Counted from the first letter of the stretch, positions 11,584 through 23,535 are shown. The stretch: DNA of 64,000 nucleotides from Mytilus edulis (GCF_963676685.1 NC_092344.1:97060749-97124748), one strand, 5' to 3'. Numbers and translations: made by a program. The notes: a model not told the origin generated them from the letters alone.

Positions 11584-12356
11584 TAGAGGCTCTCAAGCTA
11601 GAACCTGTATCGCTCATCTGACTCTACTTGGGTTTTAGAAATCATATAGACACAGATAAAATGTGGCTACAAAGTAACACCACTTGGCCAGCACCTCATA
11701 AAGAAAGGACTATCCATGCTATGTTTGATTTCATTCAATTCAGTGGACAGAAAAAGACTTTTGTATGCATTTCCCATAGGGTCCTATGTTAAACTAAGCC
11801 CCCCGCTGGCAGACATCTTGGATGGTGGATCGGAGACAAAGTAACAACACTTGGTCAGCATCTCATAAGGAACATTCATGCTATGTTTGGTTCATTCCAT
11901 TCAGTGGTTCTCTAAAAGAAGTCATTTGTATGAATTTCCCATAGGGTCCTATGTTAAACTAAGTACCCCGCTGGCGGCCATCTTTGATGATGGATCAGAG
12001 ACAAAGTAACAACACTTGGTCAGCACCTCATAAGGAACATTCATGTCATGTTTGGATTCATTCCATTCAGTGGTTCTCTAGAAGAAGTCATGTGCATGCA
12101 TTTCCCATAGGGTCCTATGTTAAACTAAGTCCCCCGTTGGCAGCCATCTTGGATGATTGATCGGCTACAAAGTAACAACACTTGGTCAGCACCTCATAAG
12201 GAACAGCAAGCCATGTTTGGTTTCATTCCATTCAGTGGTTCTCTAGAAGAAGTTCAAAATGTAAAAAGTTAACGACGACGACGGACGACGGACGACGGAC
12301 GACGGACGTCAAGTGATGAGAAAAGTTCACTTGGCCCTTCGGGCCAGGTGAGCTAA
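11584..12356 (+). mobile_element. Pearl/Helentron-like non-autonomous element with core repeats
   Basis: About 3.4 tandem units of 165-167 bp lie in the core, with CAGCACCTCATAA-type starts at 11689, 11856, 12021 and 12187. They are followed by a GACGGAC microsatellite (about 12281-12308) and then a perfect-looking hairpin with arms CACTTGGCCC and GGGCCAGGTG around TTC (12328-12350). The element appears to end AGCTAA, giving a CTRR-like 3' end just after the hairpin, as expected of Helitron/Helentron ends. Core repeats, microsatellite and terminal hairpin match the layout known for bivalve pearl elements. No helicase is encoded. Broken relatives of the tail lie near 32690-32730 and 52270-52310. 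Confidence 0.7.
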
Positions 12357-12489
12357 AAAATGAAATCACAAAAATTCCGAAATCTGAGGAAGTTTCAAAA
12401 CGGAAAGTTATTTCCTAAGGTGATCATGAACTTCTTTATTCACTGCCTGTTACTTTTCTAAAATGTTTGCGGTGTAGCTGTTTTCCTTT

Positions 12490-12770
12490 TTTAACCTGTG
12501 TTTCTTATTGACAACATATTTGTTGAATGTGGAGGTAGACTTTGTCAACAAATTATTGGCATTCTTATGGGAATGAACTGTGCGCCTCACCTTGCCGACA
12601 TCTTTTTATGTTCATATGAGTCAAAATTCCTTTAGACACTTGTCAAAAACAAGAAGATTAAAGAAGCCAGGTCATATAATTTGATATATAGTGAGGATGA
12701 TGTTCTTTCCATTAACAGTCCAAACTTTTCTGATTATGTTCTATTAATATATCTCCCAGAACTAGACCTT
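12490..12770 (+). pseudogene. Penelope-like reverse transcriptase fragment, motifs B to C
   Basis: On the plus strand the translation runs in step with the Naiad reverse transcriptase at 60-62 kb. It has a Leu-Ile-Asp-Asn-Ile-Phe-Val-Glu block, then a motif-B-like Gly-x-x-Met-Gly-x-Asn-Cys-Ala-Pro block, then the motif-C region, where the usual Tyr-Ile-Asp-Asp has become Tyr-Ser-Glu-Asp-Asp. An in-frame stop follows the Ser-Tyr-Glu block. The fragment is dead and truncated at both ends. Confidence 0.7.
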
Positions 12771-13250
12771 GTTGATAAATATTCCGTATCAACTTCACAA
12801 ATAATACACGATGGTCTTGAAGTAAAGATTTTGGTTTCTGACATTGTTTATCATCTCAATAAAGTGTTAGCGCATTCTTATAAACACCTTATTGATGCGT
12901 ATTCCGTCTATAGATTAAGGGGTTAAGCGAAGGTCATACGAATACGTACTCAGTGAGGTCAAATTGTTCACTTGCAAACTTGTGAATAATTCATTATCGA
13001 TGTTTCTTTGCTTATTTTGACAAAATTGATCCAACAATTAATTAAAATCACTAGAATTTAAGCTAAATCTATTATTTAAATTATTAAGATATGCAATTGT
13101 ATGAGAACAAAACGCTTGATGAAATATGAATCACATGAACAGTTTATTACATAAGAACGGACATCAATGATATTGTCGTCATAATAAGTATAAGATTTGA
13201 TACAAGAGCAAATTCAGTAAATTGAAGATTGGAAAATAAACTCGTCATTG

Positions 13251-13520
13251 TGTTATGTTTGTCTTTTTAATACTGGTCAATGAAATCATTACATTGTAAA
13301 CTGGCTGGTCATTATCGCGTATGATACGATTTTGACACGCCTACATAGGTAATGAATATGCATGAAGATAGATAAGATCAGCACGTATAGCGAAACTTAG
13401 AGAGACTCAGTTATTGATTTGTAGCATAACTGTACATATGTAGTTTTGAGAATAGAAAATAGTTACGACAATATAGTTATTAATTGTTATAATCCGAGGA
13501 AGTAAAACACGGAACTATCA
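13251..13520 (+). repeat. 5' LTR
   Basis: 270 bp, TG at the start and CA at the end. It aligns along its whole length with 15913-16176, sharing for example GACACGCC, AATGAATATGCATGAA and GATAAGATCAGCACGT. Scattered substitutions and small indels show the insertion is not recent. Confidence 0.8.
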
Positions 13521-13967
13521 TGGTGGAGGACCTGAATTATATATACATATTGATATTACAACTTTAATTTTAAAGACGTTGGCAGAATTCGTTCATAATG
13601 GCATGTTTTTCTCCTGGATATATAAACTTTTTTCTTTTGATCTTTTGGTAATAATATATTGACTTTTATGTGTATATTGGAGGACTAGATATAGGCCGGT
13701 GATTTAAAAAAGCGAAAACATATCAGCTACATGACTTTTAGGAACTATATACAGCAACGGAATAGTATTATGGACATGTATCTTTATTATTTCTGTATTG
13801 TATTTAACAATCGATTTTCATTTTCATATAAGAGGTAAGCCAGTTGAAGAAACTCTCGCGGATTTTGCATTATATCTTTTAGTTCCAAAACCATTTCTAA
13901 ATGTGAAAAAAAACGTTAACCGCTAAGCTGTTTAATGTTGTATTTACTTTAAACATATTTATTTATA

Positions 13968-14280
13968 GTGGATTGGGAAACAAGTTTTGCAACTTTTCTT
14001 AATCCCTTTCCACTTTGCGGGTGCGAGTGCTGCCTTGTAGCGGCATTAGCCTGCTCTTTTTCGAAATCTACAAGGGTGTCTTTAACGTGCAAGAGATATG
14101 GCTCACTCTTAACACGGGTCAGCCATTTATCGTCCCCTTCCGACGGACTATCATCGTTTCCTCGAGACCATACTCGCAAATGGTGTCAAGGGAGAGCCGA
14201 AAATTCAGTTCCTGAAATTTTCATCCCAGACGGGAATCGAACCGGGAACCTTTGTGTTAGTAGTTCGATGCACTAACCAT
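13968..14280 (-). mobile_element. tRNA-derived SINE nested in the LTR element
   Basis: On the minus strand a tRNA-like head contains an A-box-like TTAGTGCATCG and a perfect B box GGTTCGATTCC (about 14230-14242). These are internal RNA polymerase III promoter elements. A long body follows, including a TTGCACGTTAAAGACACCC stretch that resembles conserved central parts of molluscan SINEs. Open frames across it are not genes. Confidence 0.65.
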
Positions 14281-14976
14281 AATATAATGTTGTATCAAAT
14301 GCATATATCATTTAACCCGTTTGCTCCAATGATACTGCGAGTCTATTTTGTGGGTGAAAATTGTTTCGCCACAACCAACATTGTTGTACATAGTGCGGCG
14401 GCTACAAGCATATTTCAGACCAATTGTGCACATCCTGCTACAGGCATGAAATTTTGCATAGACCTTCCTCAACTATTTCTCTTTTATTTCGGACATCATA
14501 CTTAAATCAGCCCTATATCGGAGGCTTGTATGTAAAAAGGTGTTATTATCATGCTACTAACATAATATTTGGTACCAACCTTTGTTATGTACTACTTTTG
14601 GATATATGATATAGATAAGATGTCTTCAAAAACCCTACTTCCGGTAAAATCCAACATGGCGGATATAGTACTAGAAAAAGCTTATCTTTAGGGAGGGTAA
14701 TTGAAATTTGTTTTAATGTCTTGCTATTATCATTACATTCTGCAGATTCTTACAAATATAATGATAGTAGCATGGTGGTCTGGATTTTGTTATAGGGGTC
14801 AAAAAATGGTGACCAGATGGAATCAAATGATTCAAGAGATATATAGTTATTAGTGACCAAAAATTGGTGGCCAGGATTTGTTAATTGTTTGAACGTTGAA
14901 CAACAGATGTAGTAGCGCAAAAGAAGTTATGCTAGAAATAACCTTTGTTTTTATATATTAATATCTATTTTGACTG

Positions 14977-15136
14977 CAGAGGCGGATTTAGTGGGGGCAG
15001 GGGGCCTGCCCCCCTTTTTTCAGAAAAAATTTGGTTGGTTATTTGGGGAATCACTGAAGCGTGTCGGAATCGCCCCCCCCTTTTTTTTAGGCAGTCAGTG
15101 GGCCCCCTCTTATGAAAATTTCTAGATCCGCCACTG
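14977..15136. mobile_element. 160-bp TIR MITE
   Basis: The ends CAGAGGCGGATTTAG and, reversed, CAGTGGCGGATCTAG form imperfect inverted repeats of a common animal MITE type. GACTG directly flanks both sides (14972-14976 and 15137-15141), a likely short target duplication. The middle is C- and G-rich. Confidence 0.65.
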
Positions 15137-15912
15137 GACTGAATGTTTTGATTTACTGATCATAGATTATAATAGTGATTATGTGAGCGAGTGAGAATAT
15201 ACTAGTTATTATTATTTGAAATATATTAAGAGTCACAGGTCTCTGCTAGTGTCATCACTTTGAAAAATGTATGTTTGTTTTTAAAGCTACATTTTTATGC
15301 ATCGCAAGTGTTCACTTGAGCAGAGTTGACAGTTTTAAGCTGTCGTGCTCTAGGAAGAATCCGTAAGATAAACAAGTGAGAGTTTAATGGTCAAGATTTT
15401 ACGACCTTTGGTATCAAACATCTCGGTATTTACAGAGAGATATTTAAGATGTTGTGGTTTTTACATAGTGAGTTCTTATGAGATTTAATGGTTTGATTAG
15501 TTGATTTGTAACTATAAAATTCATGCACACTTGACTGTAATTTTGACAGATCAGATAAACAGTTTCTATTTCAAGACTACAATTAAACTACACTGGTTAC
15601 TAAAAAAACATGATCATTGATTTTAATTGATGCAAATGTTTTTAAATTGTTTTCTGGGGTTTTTTTCATTTTCATTTTGACTTATAATTTTTTTTAATGC
15701 ATATTTTAGCGATGAAAAAAAAAACTTTTATCTTGGATCTTTTAAAACTTTCTGTTTTTATTTTTTTTAAATGTGTGTTTATTAAAGTATAATTAGTATT
15801 CACTTAGAGATTGTTTCAGTTTTTTTTTTTTAATTTTGTTATTAATAATTTTTTTATATATAAGAATTTCATTTACCAGTAAGAATTTTTTTTGAAATTA
15901 AATGGGCGGGGA

Positions 15913-16176
15913 TGTTATGTTTATCTTATAAATACTGATTAATGACATCATTACAGTGTGTACTGGCTGGTCATTATCGCGTATGACACGATTTTGACAC
16001 GCCCACATAGCTAATGAATATGCATGAAAATAGATAAGATCAGCACGTGTATCAAAACTGAGAGAGTTGTAGATTTGTAGCATAACTGTACATATGTATT
16101 TTTGAGAATAGAAAATACTTACAACAATATAGTTATTAATTGTTATAATCCGAGGAATTAAAACACGAATCTATCA
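15913..16176 (+). repeat. 3' LTR
   Basis: 264 bp, the partner of 13251-13520. It starts TGTTATGTTT after the polypurine tract, ends CTATCA, and is followed by the ATTG target duplication. Confidence 0.8.
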
Positions 16177-16180
16177 ATTG

Positions 16181-17140
16181 ATACGAGGATTACATTTTTT
16201 TTAATTAAGGCGTGCGTTTATCTACAAAAGACTTGTGACAAATATGTTTCCACTCTAAAATTAAAAGAAAGTTGTCATTGAGACCGCAAAGATGTCCAAT
16301 GCAAGTTCATATTAACGTTATGATTAGACATTAAGGGCATACGATACAGTTTTGAACCTGTATTTACAAGTTGATGAAAATTTGCATATAGGCTATTTTT
16401 ACCTCATTAAATCAAATATGTAATAAAAAATGTACCTTCATGTGCTACTTTTTGAGTAAAATGAGTTCGAAATTTTGTATACTTGCTCAAAATTCAGATT
16501 TGTGTCCGTATTTTCTTTTTCGAAAGAAAGACATAACTTTTTTGTTTTAAAAGATAAACACAAAAAGGTTTTTGTTAAATAATCGGTAATTTCTGTATTT
16601 TATAAGTATCATTAAAAATTATGCAATCTTTATTCCGAAATAACTCTATATTTATCAAATGTTCATGAATAGAGGAAAAAACGTCATTTTTTGCTGCATG
16701 TTTATCAAAATTAAAAAAAATTGCGCTATTTGCAGTTGAAAATTTGGGTCACATAATCTCCTTGCAAAATGAAACAAATTGCTGTTTTAAAAAATAGGGG
16801 TCCATGCACTCGTTTTCAAATTAAATCAGTTTGAATGATAAAAATCAGTCGAAAAATGCATCTTTTCCCGATATGTCACAGTTTGACGTCGCGAAAATAA
16901 CATTTTACGTTAGCAACGTCATTACCTTCCCTGTAACTGTATCGTATGGTGGTATGGGTGTCTTCCTCCATCTTGGATTGTAAAAAACAGAGAATCAAAG
17001 GTCCAGATTTCCCATCAAGTTAGCAAAATTTGATGCAGGAATGCAGATGTTTAATGTACATTTTCATTTAAAAGTACCAATTTATAAGAATATAACTTCT
17101 AAATATTGATATTTTTGCAAATGTTAATTCTCTTATGGTT
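16181..17140. other. Intronic stretch without recognisable feature
   Basis: AT-rich sequence inside gene A intron 3. No coding or repeat signature was seen that I can support. Confidence 0.5.
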
Positions 17141-17852
17141 GGGGCCTGTTATCTAACTCCCACGTGAATAGATATTTTTCGTATCACACCGTACGGGGTG
17201 TGATATGAAAAAGTGATATCAAAATTACGTTAATTTGATTGGCTTATCTCGTAAATTTCCAATATTTTCATTGGCCGTTGATCAGGTCATTATTCACTGG
17301 AAAAGGTCATGCCGGGACTACTTTTTTTCTTGACAACTGATTGTTTACTTCCAGTTTTCGCCTGCTTTATCGTCTGCATAATCTAATATAAATCTTATCA
17401 TGGACGAAGAAATAAAGAAAGGAACCCGTGTACGGTTATGTAACGGAGCAAAGGGCATTATAACTGGCACAACTTCCAATTTCAATTTCCCTCTGTATGC
17501 GACAGTAAAACTACCGATGGACGTCCGCAAAGCTTCAAGTACAATACAGTTATCTCTATTCTAATGCAAAACAAGTTCATAATTAAATTTCAATTACAAT
17601 TTCAGTGTATAATCTTCATTAAAGAAAATTCCGCGAAAAGATGTTATCTTCTTTGGTCCCTAAACTACGTGACGTCATAGGTATGCTTCCGGTGTCATAC
17701 ATAAACACCGGACGTTTTCTGGCTTCTGTGCCGCTTCAGAATGTAATAAAATTTGATAAAAAGAAGATTTTAAGGCGCAACAAGTGAGTTATTTGTTAAT
17801 AATTGTAGAAAAACGTGTCAATACACTTGTTACAAATTAGATAACAGGCCCC
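17141..17852. mobile_element. Putative TIR element, about 712 bp
   Basis: GGGGCCTGTTATCTAA at 17141-17156 is the exact reverse complement of TTAGATAACAGGCCCC at 17837-17852. A local palindrome around CACACCGTACGGGGTGTG lies near 17188. No transposase frame is present. A clear target duplication is not visible. Confidence 0.6.
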
Positions 17853-17944
17853 TAACGATTAGTACGCGTTGCAAAGAAATACGGCCGTAGCAACACAACT
17901 CGCAACAAATAGGCCACGCACATACAACTTGTTTGCCATTAGAG

Positions 17945-18112
17945 AAATAGGTTTAACAACTTGTGAGAATTAGATATCGCTTGATATCAACTCTCTCTGT
18001 TTAATTTCAATAATAATAAACTCGCCATAGGCTCGTTTATTATTATTGAAATTAAATTACTCGAGCTGATATCAATCGATATCTAATTCTCACTCGTTAT
18101 GAAACCTATAAT
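17945..18112. repeat. Fold-back palindrome
   Basis: Two arms of roughly 60-65 nt pair almost end to end around a short centre near 18028: GAGAATTAGATATCG against CGATATCTAATTCTC, and TTTAATTTCAATAATAATAA against its reversed copy. Outer bases AATAGGTTT and AAACCTATAA extend the pairing. It is probably a small fold-back MITE. Confidence 0.65.
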
Positions 18113-18871
18113 TATTTTTGGTTGTTTTTATTTTATTTTTTTAATTTGGCATTTTAAGGGGAGGTAACTCTAAAAAAAAAGTTCCTTTTCTGAAGGATTC
18201 TGTATGGAATTTTCCTATTTTGTATTTTAGCCGGAAAAAACGTACGGTGACCCTATCTTTTCTTTTGATATTCTCAAAGCAATGTCTGAAAGCTATCTTT
18301 TCCTGAAGTATTTAACAATTCTATCATTTTGTTTAGTTTCTAATCACAAAATGGTGTTTTTCCCTGTATAATCCATACAAAATGTGTCATTTTGTCCCGT
18401 CCTGTAGCTTGAGAAAATGCGCGGTGACCTATCATTTTTTTTATATTTTTCAACATGTATCAAAAGATACAACGTTTTGGCAAAGTATGAACAAATTCTA
18501 TCATTTTTATTTTAGACTCCCATACCACCTTAAGGTATAAATATAGTAAAAGCAAATACTGATGAATGAATTAAAGCGTTTCTTTTTTACAATATGTTTT
18601 TCCAATCGTTAAAGAGTGAACTGCCAAAGAATGTATAAATAGTTTTAAATTACACAATTAAATTTAGCATCTAGTCTACTTTGTAGTTATGTTAAACTAA
18701 GAGTTAGAAAATATCAACGGTATACTTCGAGAAACATTCAACTGATTCCCTTGGTAGACGATAGGTAGACGATACAAATGACGAAATACAAATTTCGGTA
18801 TTGCCTTAAGTTTCTCGGAGTCACACTCTTTCAAAAAAAAGTCTATTTGGACATCCAAATTTTCTACATAT
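18113..18871. other. Intronic stretch without recognisable feature
   Basis: No gene or boundary-defined repeat is seen. Confidence 0.45.
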
Positions 18872-19482
18872 ATACCGTGTTCAAACTATAAAATGTGCAC
18901 CGGGGGCGTACCCGGGTTAACTAACCCGATTTAATTACCCCAGATCACACTTGATAAAAAAATTCACCCGGTTTGGGATTTTCCCTCTCATCGAAAATAA
19001 AAACGTAGGGCGCCAAAAATGTAACCCGCATCTGCATGTCCACAGATGCATTATTAACAAACAAAAAAACACTCATTTTCTCCCCAAAAAGCGAAATAGA
19101 TTTCATCGTTTGTAATTGACCAGGTTTTCAACATAGATTATTAAATACTTATATCCCTCTTTTTGTCATTAATTTTTATGATCATATATATGCGGTAACT
19201 GAACGTCTGTCAAAATATGACGTCATTCAAAGTAAGACGTCACGTAATAGTTACGTCACATTGATGAATTATTTAAACCTCACATTAACTTCAATTTGCG
19301 TTCACACTAAGAAGTGAGGTAGTTTTAAAATTCGGGTTCGCCCCACATTAACTCCACCTCAAATGAGGGGTAATTTTAATCCGTGTTCGCCGCGGGATAA
19401 TGCGTTCGTACTACCTAAATTTAACCCGGATTAACTCATTCGGGTCGAACCCGGTTTAAAAAGGCAGAGTGTGAACGGGGTA
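18872..19482. mobile_element. Putative TIR element with GTGTTC-type ends
   Basis: The left end ATACCGTGTTCA and the reversed right end ATACCCCGTTCA match at 10 of 12 bases. The interior is rich in AACCCGG-like short inverted motifs. The end sequence recalls the 6002-7244 element. It is non-coding. Confidence 0.4.
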
Positions 19483-19778
19483 TCAGAAATGCTTGAACCA
19501 AGTCAGAAACGTTACAGTTGGTTGTTTCCATTCGATCGATGTGTTTGAGCTTTTGTTGTTGTCAATCATAAGGGACTTTACTTTTTGAAATTTTGCTTGG
19601 AGTGTGGTATTTTGTTATTGTATTTTCCCTATGATACCGATAACACCATGATTAAATATGAAGAAGGCTAATTATACAATTTTAAACATTTAAGCACAAA
19701 TTAATTTTATTTTATACATCTATTATTTTTTTAACAATAAGCAACAATAACTGCCCTTTTAGTTAAAAAAATGTATAC

Positions 19779-19924
19779 CTGGGCTTCCCATTCCGTTATC
19801 GCTGGTTGACCGAGTGGTCCAAACAGCACGCCATCGGCTTTTTGATAAACTTCTCCTTTTGCTCTGTATAGCTTATCAAATTTATCCACAGTGTAAAATA
19901 TTATCTCTAACACATAGAAATCTT
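19779..19924 (-). CDS. Schlafen-like gene A, exon 3
   Basis: 146 nt between a TTACAG acceptor and a CCCAG|GTATAC donor, entering in phase 1 and leaving in phase 0. It encodes the last part of the AlbA_2 domain: a Tyr-Val-Leu-Glu-Ile strand, a Lys-Gly-Glu-Val-Tyr turn and a closing Glu-Trp-Glu-Ala-Gln. Genes B and C have exons of exactly the same length and phase. Read-through past the donor gives only a short meaningless tail. Confidence 0.75.
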
Positions 19925-20656
19925 CTGTAAAATAACACAATTAAAGGTTAATGAATTTTGTCAATGTCTATGATATCCTACATTTGATATTTCAGTTTCA
20001 CACCAGAAACTCTACACAAAATATTACAACAAAAGGGAAGCTTTTTCGTTCCTTATTGAATATTTTCCTTTTGTTGACGATGAACGTTCCTCTGACACCA
20101 TCGTACGGTGTTTATAAATGTCAACCGTTTCGTTGACTGATGTTACCCCATTTCTTCACATTTAAATATTATGTCTATTTGTTTTGTTCACACATCGTTG
20201 TCAATATAATGGCATTTGAAGCGACTGTCTTACAAGGAGAGGTTAAGCTATCTAAAAAAATCTCTGCAGAAAAATTGCATGTACCAAGTCATGAATATGA
20301 CAGTTGCTATCCATTTGTTTGAGTTGTTTGAGTTGTTTGAACTTTTGATATTGCCAAATGATTAGTGACTTTTCTTTTTGAATTTTCCTCGGATTTTAGT
20401 ATTTTTGTGATTTTACCTTTTAGTGGAATGTTTTTAATTTTAAAGTTAATTTATTTTATTATATTTGTGAATGTTTTTTCCGACAAAATTTCACATTTTG
20501 TAGTGAAATATAAACATGTCTCCAACTCGAGAGAAACATACACCATACCTCATTCTCAATTTTAATTGGATCTCTTCTGAACATTATTTTAAAGAAGCTA
20601 TATAAAAAAAAATCCCAAAAGCTGTAAACTATGTACAATAAATATATGTATATTAC

Positions 20657-20812
20657 CTAGATGTTGTTCGTCTTTGCTGCAAACAGGTGTAAAAGTTACG
20701 CTGTAATGAAGTGTAGTGAGCATAGGCTGTAAATCATACATCATTATATCCGCAATTCTCCTATTTATACGATCTCTCTTGTCATGATTCCATTGTACAC
20801 CTACAACTAGTC
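20657..20812 (-). CDS. Schlafen-like gene A, exon 2
   Basis: 156 nt, phase 1 at both ends, between a TTATAG acceptor and a TAG|GTAATA donor. Joined to exon 1 it completes the Gly after Val-Asn-Asp-Lys and continues Leu-Val-Val-Gly-Val, then an Arg-Asp-x-Ile helix and a His-Tyr-Ser-Val-Thr-Phe-Thr-Pro-Val strand. This is the middle of a Schlafen AlbA_2 fold. It is clearly related to exon 2 of genes B and C but more diverged than they are from each other. Confidence 0.75.
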
Positions 20813-21914
20813 CTATAATAAATAAAACAACAGAAAAGGTAGAACAAACATAATTTGTATTGGAAATATGGTAAACGCAACAACTTATAATGACAATCAC
20901 AAACATTGATGGCATATGTATTCAAATAAGTCCTTTCTGTATTTCGTTGAATGCGATTGCTATTTAGTATGCTCGTTAGTGTAGATGAAGCCTCTAAAAA
21001 AATCATTACTTAATATTCAATTAAATACCATTCGAATATGTTTACAGTAGTTGTTGGGTATATAGCACATTTACCTTTCATAAAATTTACGACCCTTTTC
21101 TAAACAGAATTCTAAATTTTACAATGAATAAAATGCATAACAAAAATGACATAATATGGGACAACCAACATACCAAACAAACACCTAATTCCTCTTCAAA
21201 ACACATACGTACAAACAAACATAAACAACAAAGAAGAACTAATTTCCTAGAAAGTCTGGTTTTGTATAGGCCTAAACTATGATAGGGTTAAATCAGTTGT
21301 ATGTACACACAAACCTCTTAATTTGTCTATCTAGAAAATATGTCGTTTGTTTCATGAAGTGTGCTCCTTTTGCTTTGAATGTTTGTCTGATATTCGGAAT
21401 CCTCTGTCTTTATCCATGTGGTTCCAATAAAAAAAATTATTGGCCACTAAGCCCAGCTTTTACTACATGATTCTATTACAAATAGTTTGAAGAGCCAAAT
21501 TTGAAAGCATTTTGTTATTTTTTAAAAAATTTGGCTTATTAAAGACCCTTCATTTTTTTCGTATCTATTACAGAATTATATTTTCTGAACCATTCAAGCA
21601 ACTGTTTAACAATTTAGATACAAACAAGAGTTCGCACGCTGAAATATGTCACCTGCTTAACATTTTGTGATTGAACTTGTGCTGAAATTCTGTTTAATGA
21701 GAGTTTTACAACAATTATCACATAAATTTAACCAACAAATCAACGTTGATCAATGTACCACGAACAAGAATTCGTGACACACGAAACTTGACAATCAGGC
21801 ACGTACATCTTCCAATCATTCCATAAAACAAATGTACTTGTTTTTAATATATATTAGATACGCACGTGATTACTAACACATAACCTTGATCACTGATCCA
21901 TGATACGAAATATA

Positions 21915-22106
21915 AATAAAGGCAACAGTAGTATACCGCTGTTCAAAATTCATAAATCGATAGAGAGAAAAAAAAACAAATCCGAGTTACAAACTAAAAC
22001 TGAGGAAAACGTATCAAATATAAGAGAACTACGACACAACAGAGACACAACACCGAAACGTAACACAAAGAGAAACGAACTATAATGTAACAATGGCCAT
22101 TATGAA
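21915..22106. repeat. Naiad pseudo-LTR fragment in gene A intron 1
   Basis: Begins ATAAATAAAGGCAACAGTAG and follows the first roughly 190 bp of the pseudo-LTR seen at 58781 and 63556, with many substitutions. It stops near the ATGGCCAT motif. It is a relict or partial insertion. Confidence 0.65.
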
Positions 22107-22959
22107 GTCGCATTAGGTAAATTCCGTGTGACAGACACTGCGAAGATCCATCATATAGGACAATGAAATTATGATACAAAAAAACATCGTTATTAGGGGG
22201 ATACACATAAATGGAAGGAAGCGTATAGATAGTCTACCTTTTGAATTATTAAGGTTTTTAAAAATAGTTCACGCTGCTGCCGCTGGCTTGTAATGTATTT
22301 TAGTCTCAGACAAGACAAACATGGATCCAATCGATGAGTATTTCTTTTTAAAATTAAATCCGAAAAAAACTAGATCCCTTAAAGGCTGCAGTTTGTATTG
22401 TATTTGAGCAACCAAACTTATTATTAAAAATGAAAAATACACTAAGGTTTCTTTTTTTCATAGCATTTAAGAGCTAGTAAAATGTATTGTACCATATCCG
22501 TTACAACTCCAATATGAAGCATGAAGATATTTGCATTTTTATACAAACCAGAAATGCCTGATATACAATTACGAACAATAACACTTAATTCCCTTTGGGC
22601 AAACAATTTGTGTGATGAAAAGGAGTTATCATTTTTATTAGTAACTTTAAACTAATATATAGCTTCCTACTTCAGCTTGATATCAACTCGTAACATTTTA
22701 ATACACATGTTATAAATCATTCTGCGACAAATGAAGATATGACGTGATTGCCAATAAGACAACTTTCCACCAGAGACCCGATGACTAAAAACATTAGCAA
22801 TAACTGGAGATTTCTATTACAAGGTAATCTCAAAAACAACTTAGAAAATCAAATATTCCTTGTATGCTTAATCGTCTTTTACTATACCCCATACCGAAAT
22901 AACATATATGTTTAACGATCAGGTTCAGGCTTGAAAAATGCAATGGAGTTTCACCTTAC

Positions 22960-23431
22960 CTTTGTCATTAACACCGATATACACCGTCCCCTTTTCCCGG
23001 TTGTTTACAATACCACATGCATAACTCGCAAGACACCTTTTCTGTCCTGTTCTCAAAAAATTTTCAATGTTGCCACCTCCTTCTTTAAATTCTTTTACTC
23101 TCGTTTCGTCGCCAAGATATTGATCTACTTCATAAAATTTTATATGTCTTTTACTTTCTACCCTTTTAGCAGATATTTTTTTATACGGTTTTGCTATCTG
23201 TGTGAACTTGAATCCATTGTTATTTATATTGTCGATGACTTCATTAACCTCATCGATTGATTGTAAATATATTACTGCAGACTTTGTATCCCCACAATCC
23301 TCTATATCCAAGGCATCCACAGATATGTCTATATTTAATTTCTTCTTTAATACATTCTGAATTGCGAGTCCAAGAATAGTATCGTTTTCCGTTTTTAGAT
23401 TATTAACTTCGACAACATATTCAGTCGTCAT
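22960..23431 (-). CDS. Schlafen-like gene A, exon 1 (N-terminus and catalytic part)
   Basis: 472 nt from the ATG at 23431 to an AAAG|GTAAGG donor. It encodes 157 residues plus one base. Residues 1-95 have a strand-helix-strand-strand-helix-strand pattern (for example Val-Val-Glu-Val-Asn-Asn-Leu, then Ser-Ala-Val-Ile-Tyr-Leu) that looks RRM-like; this is inference. From about residue 107 comes a Schlafen-type AlbA_2 domain. Glu109 and Glu114 are five apart, as in the nuclease Glu pair of Schlafens, and Tyr-Ile-Gly-Val-Asn-Asp ends with candidate Asp156. Vertebrate Schlafens with this triad cut tRNA and rRNA; whether this protein does is unknown. The full four-exon product would be about 614 residues. 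The ATG aligns with that of gene B. Confidence 0.75.
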
Positions 23432-23494
23432 TTTCTAGTTATTTGTAAAATGCATTTTTAAATAGTTAATGTGTCGGTAATTAGTGTATTTGTA

Positions 23495-23535
23495 GTTGCT
23501 ATGTAACATGCAATGGACATCTATTTTCTAAAAAT
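23495..23535 (-). promoter_or_regulatory. Conserved block upstream of gene A
   Basis: GTTGCTATGTAACATGCAAT followed by CTATTTTCTAAAAAT (plus-strand reading) lies about 64 bp upstream of the start codon. The same block, nearly unchanged, lies 73 bp upstream of gene B and about 76 bp upstream of the ancestral ATG of gene C. Its preservation in the more diverged gene A suggests a shared promoter or 5' UTR element. Confidence 0.5.

Larger units (their letters stand above)
13251..16176 (+). mobile_element. Non-autonomous LTR retrotransposon with target duplication
   Basis: Two direct terminal repeats flank 2.39 kb of sequence without gag or pol. Both LTRs start TGTTATGTTT and end CTATCA. Immediately before the 3' LTR is a purine-rich tract (AAATGGGCGGGGA, 15900-15912), a good polypurine tract. 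The base after the 5' LTR begins TGGTGGAGGACC, which could be a tRNA primer site. The 4-bp sequence ATTG flanks both ends (13247-13250 and 16177-16180), a target duplication typical of LTR elements. The interior hosts a nested SINE and a small MITE. Orientation follows from the polypurine tract. Confidence 0.8.

Noticed and set aside
13949..14276. Overlapping frames of 66-102 residues
   Set aside because: They lie within a tRNA-derived SINE.
22931..23260. Plus-strand 109-residue frame
   Set aside because: Antisense shadow of gene A exon 1.
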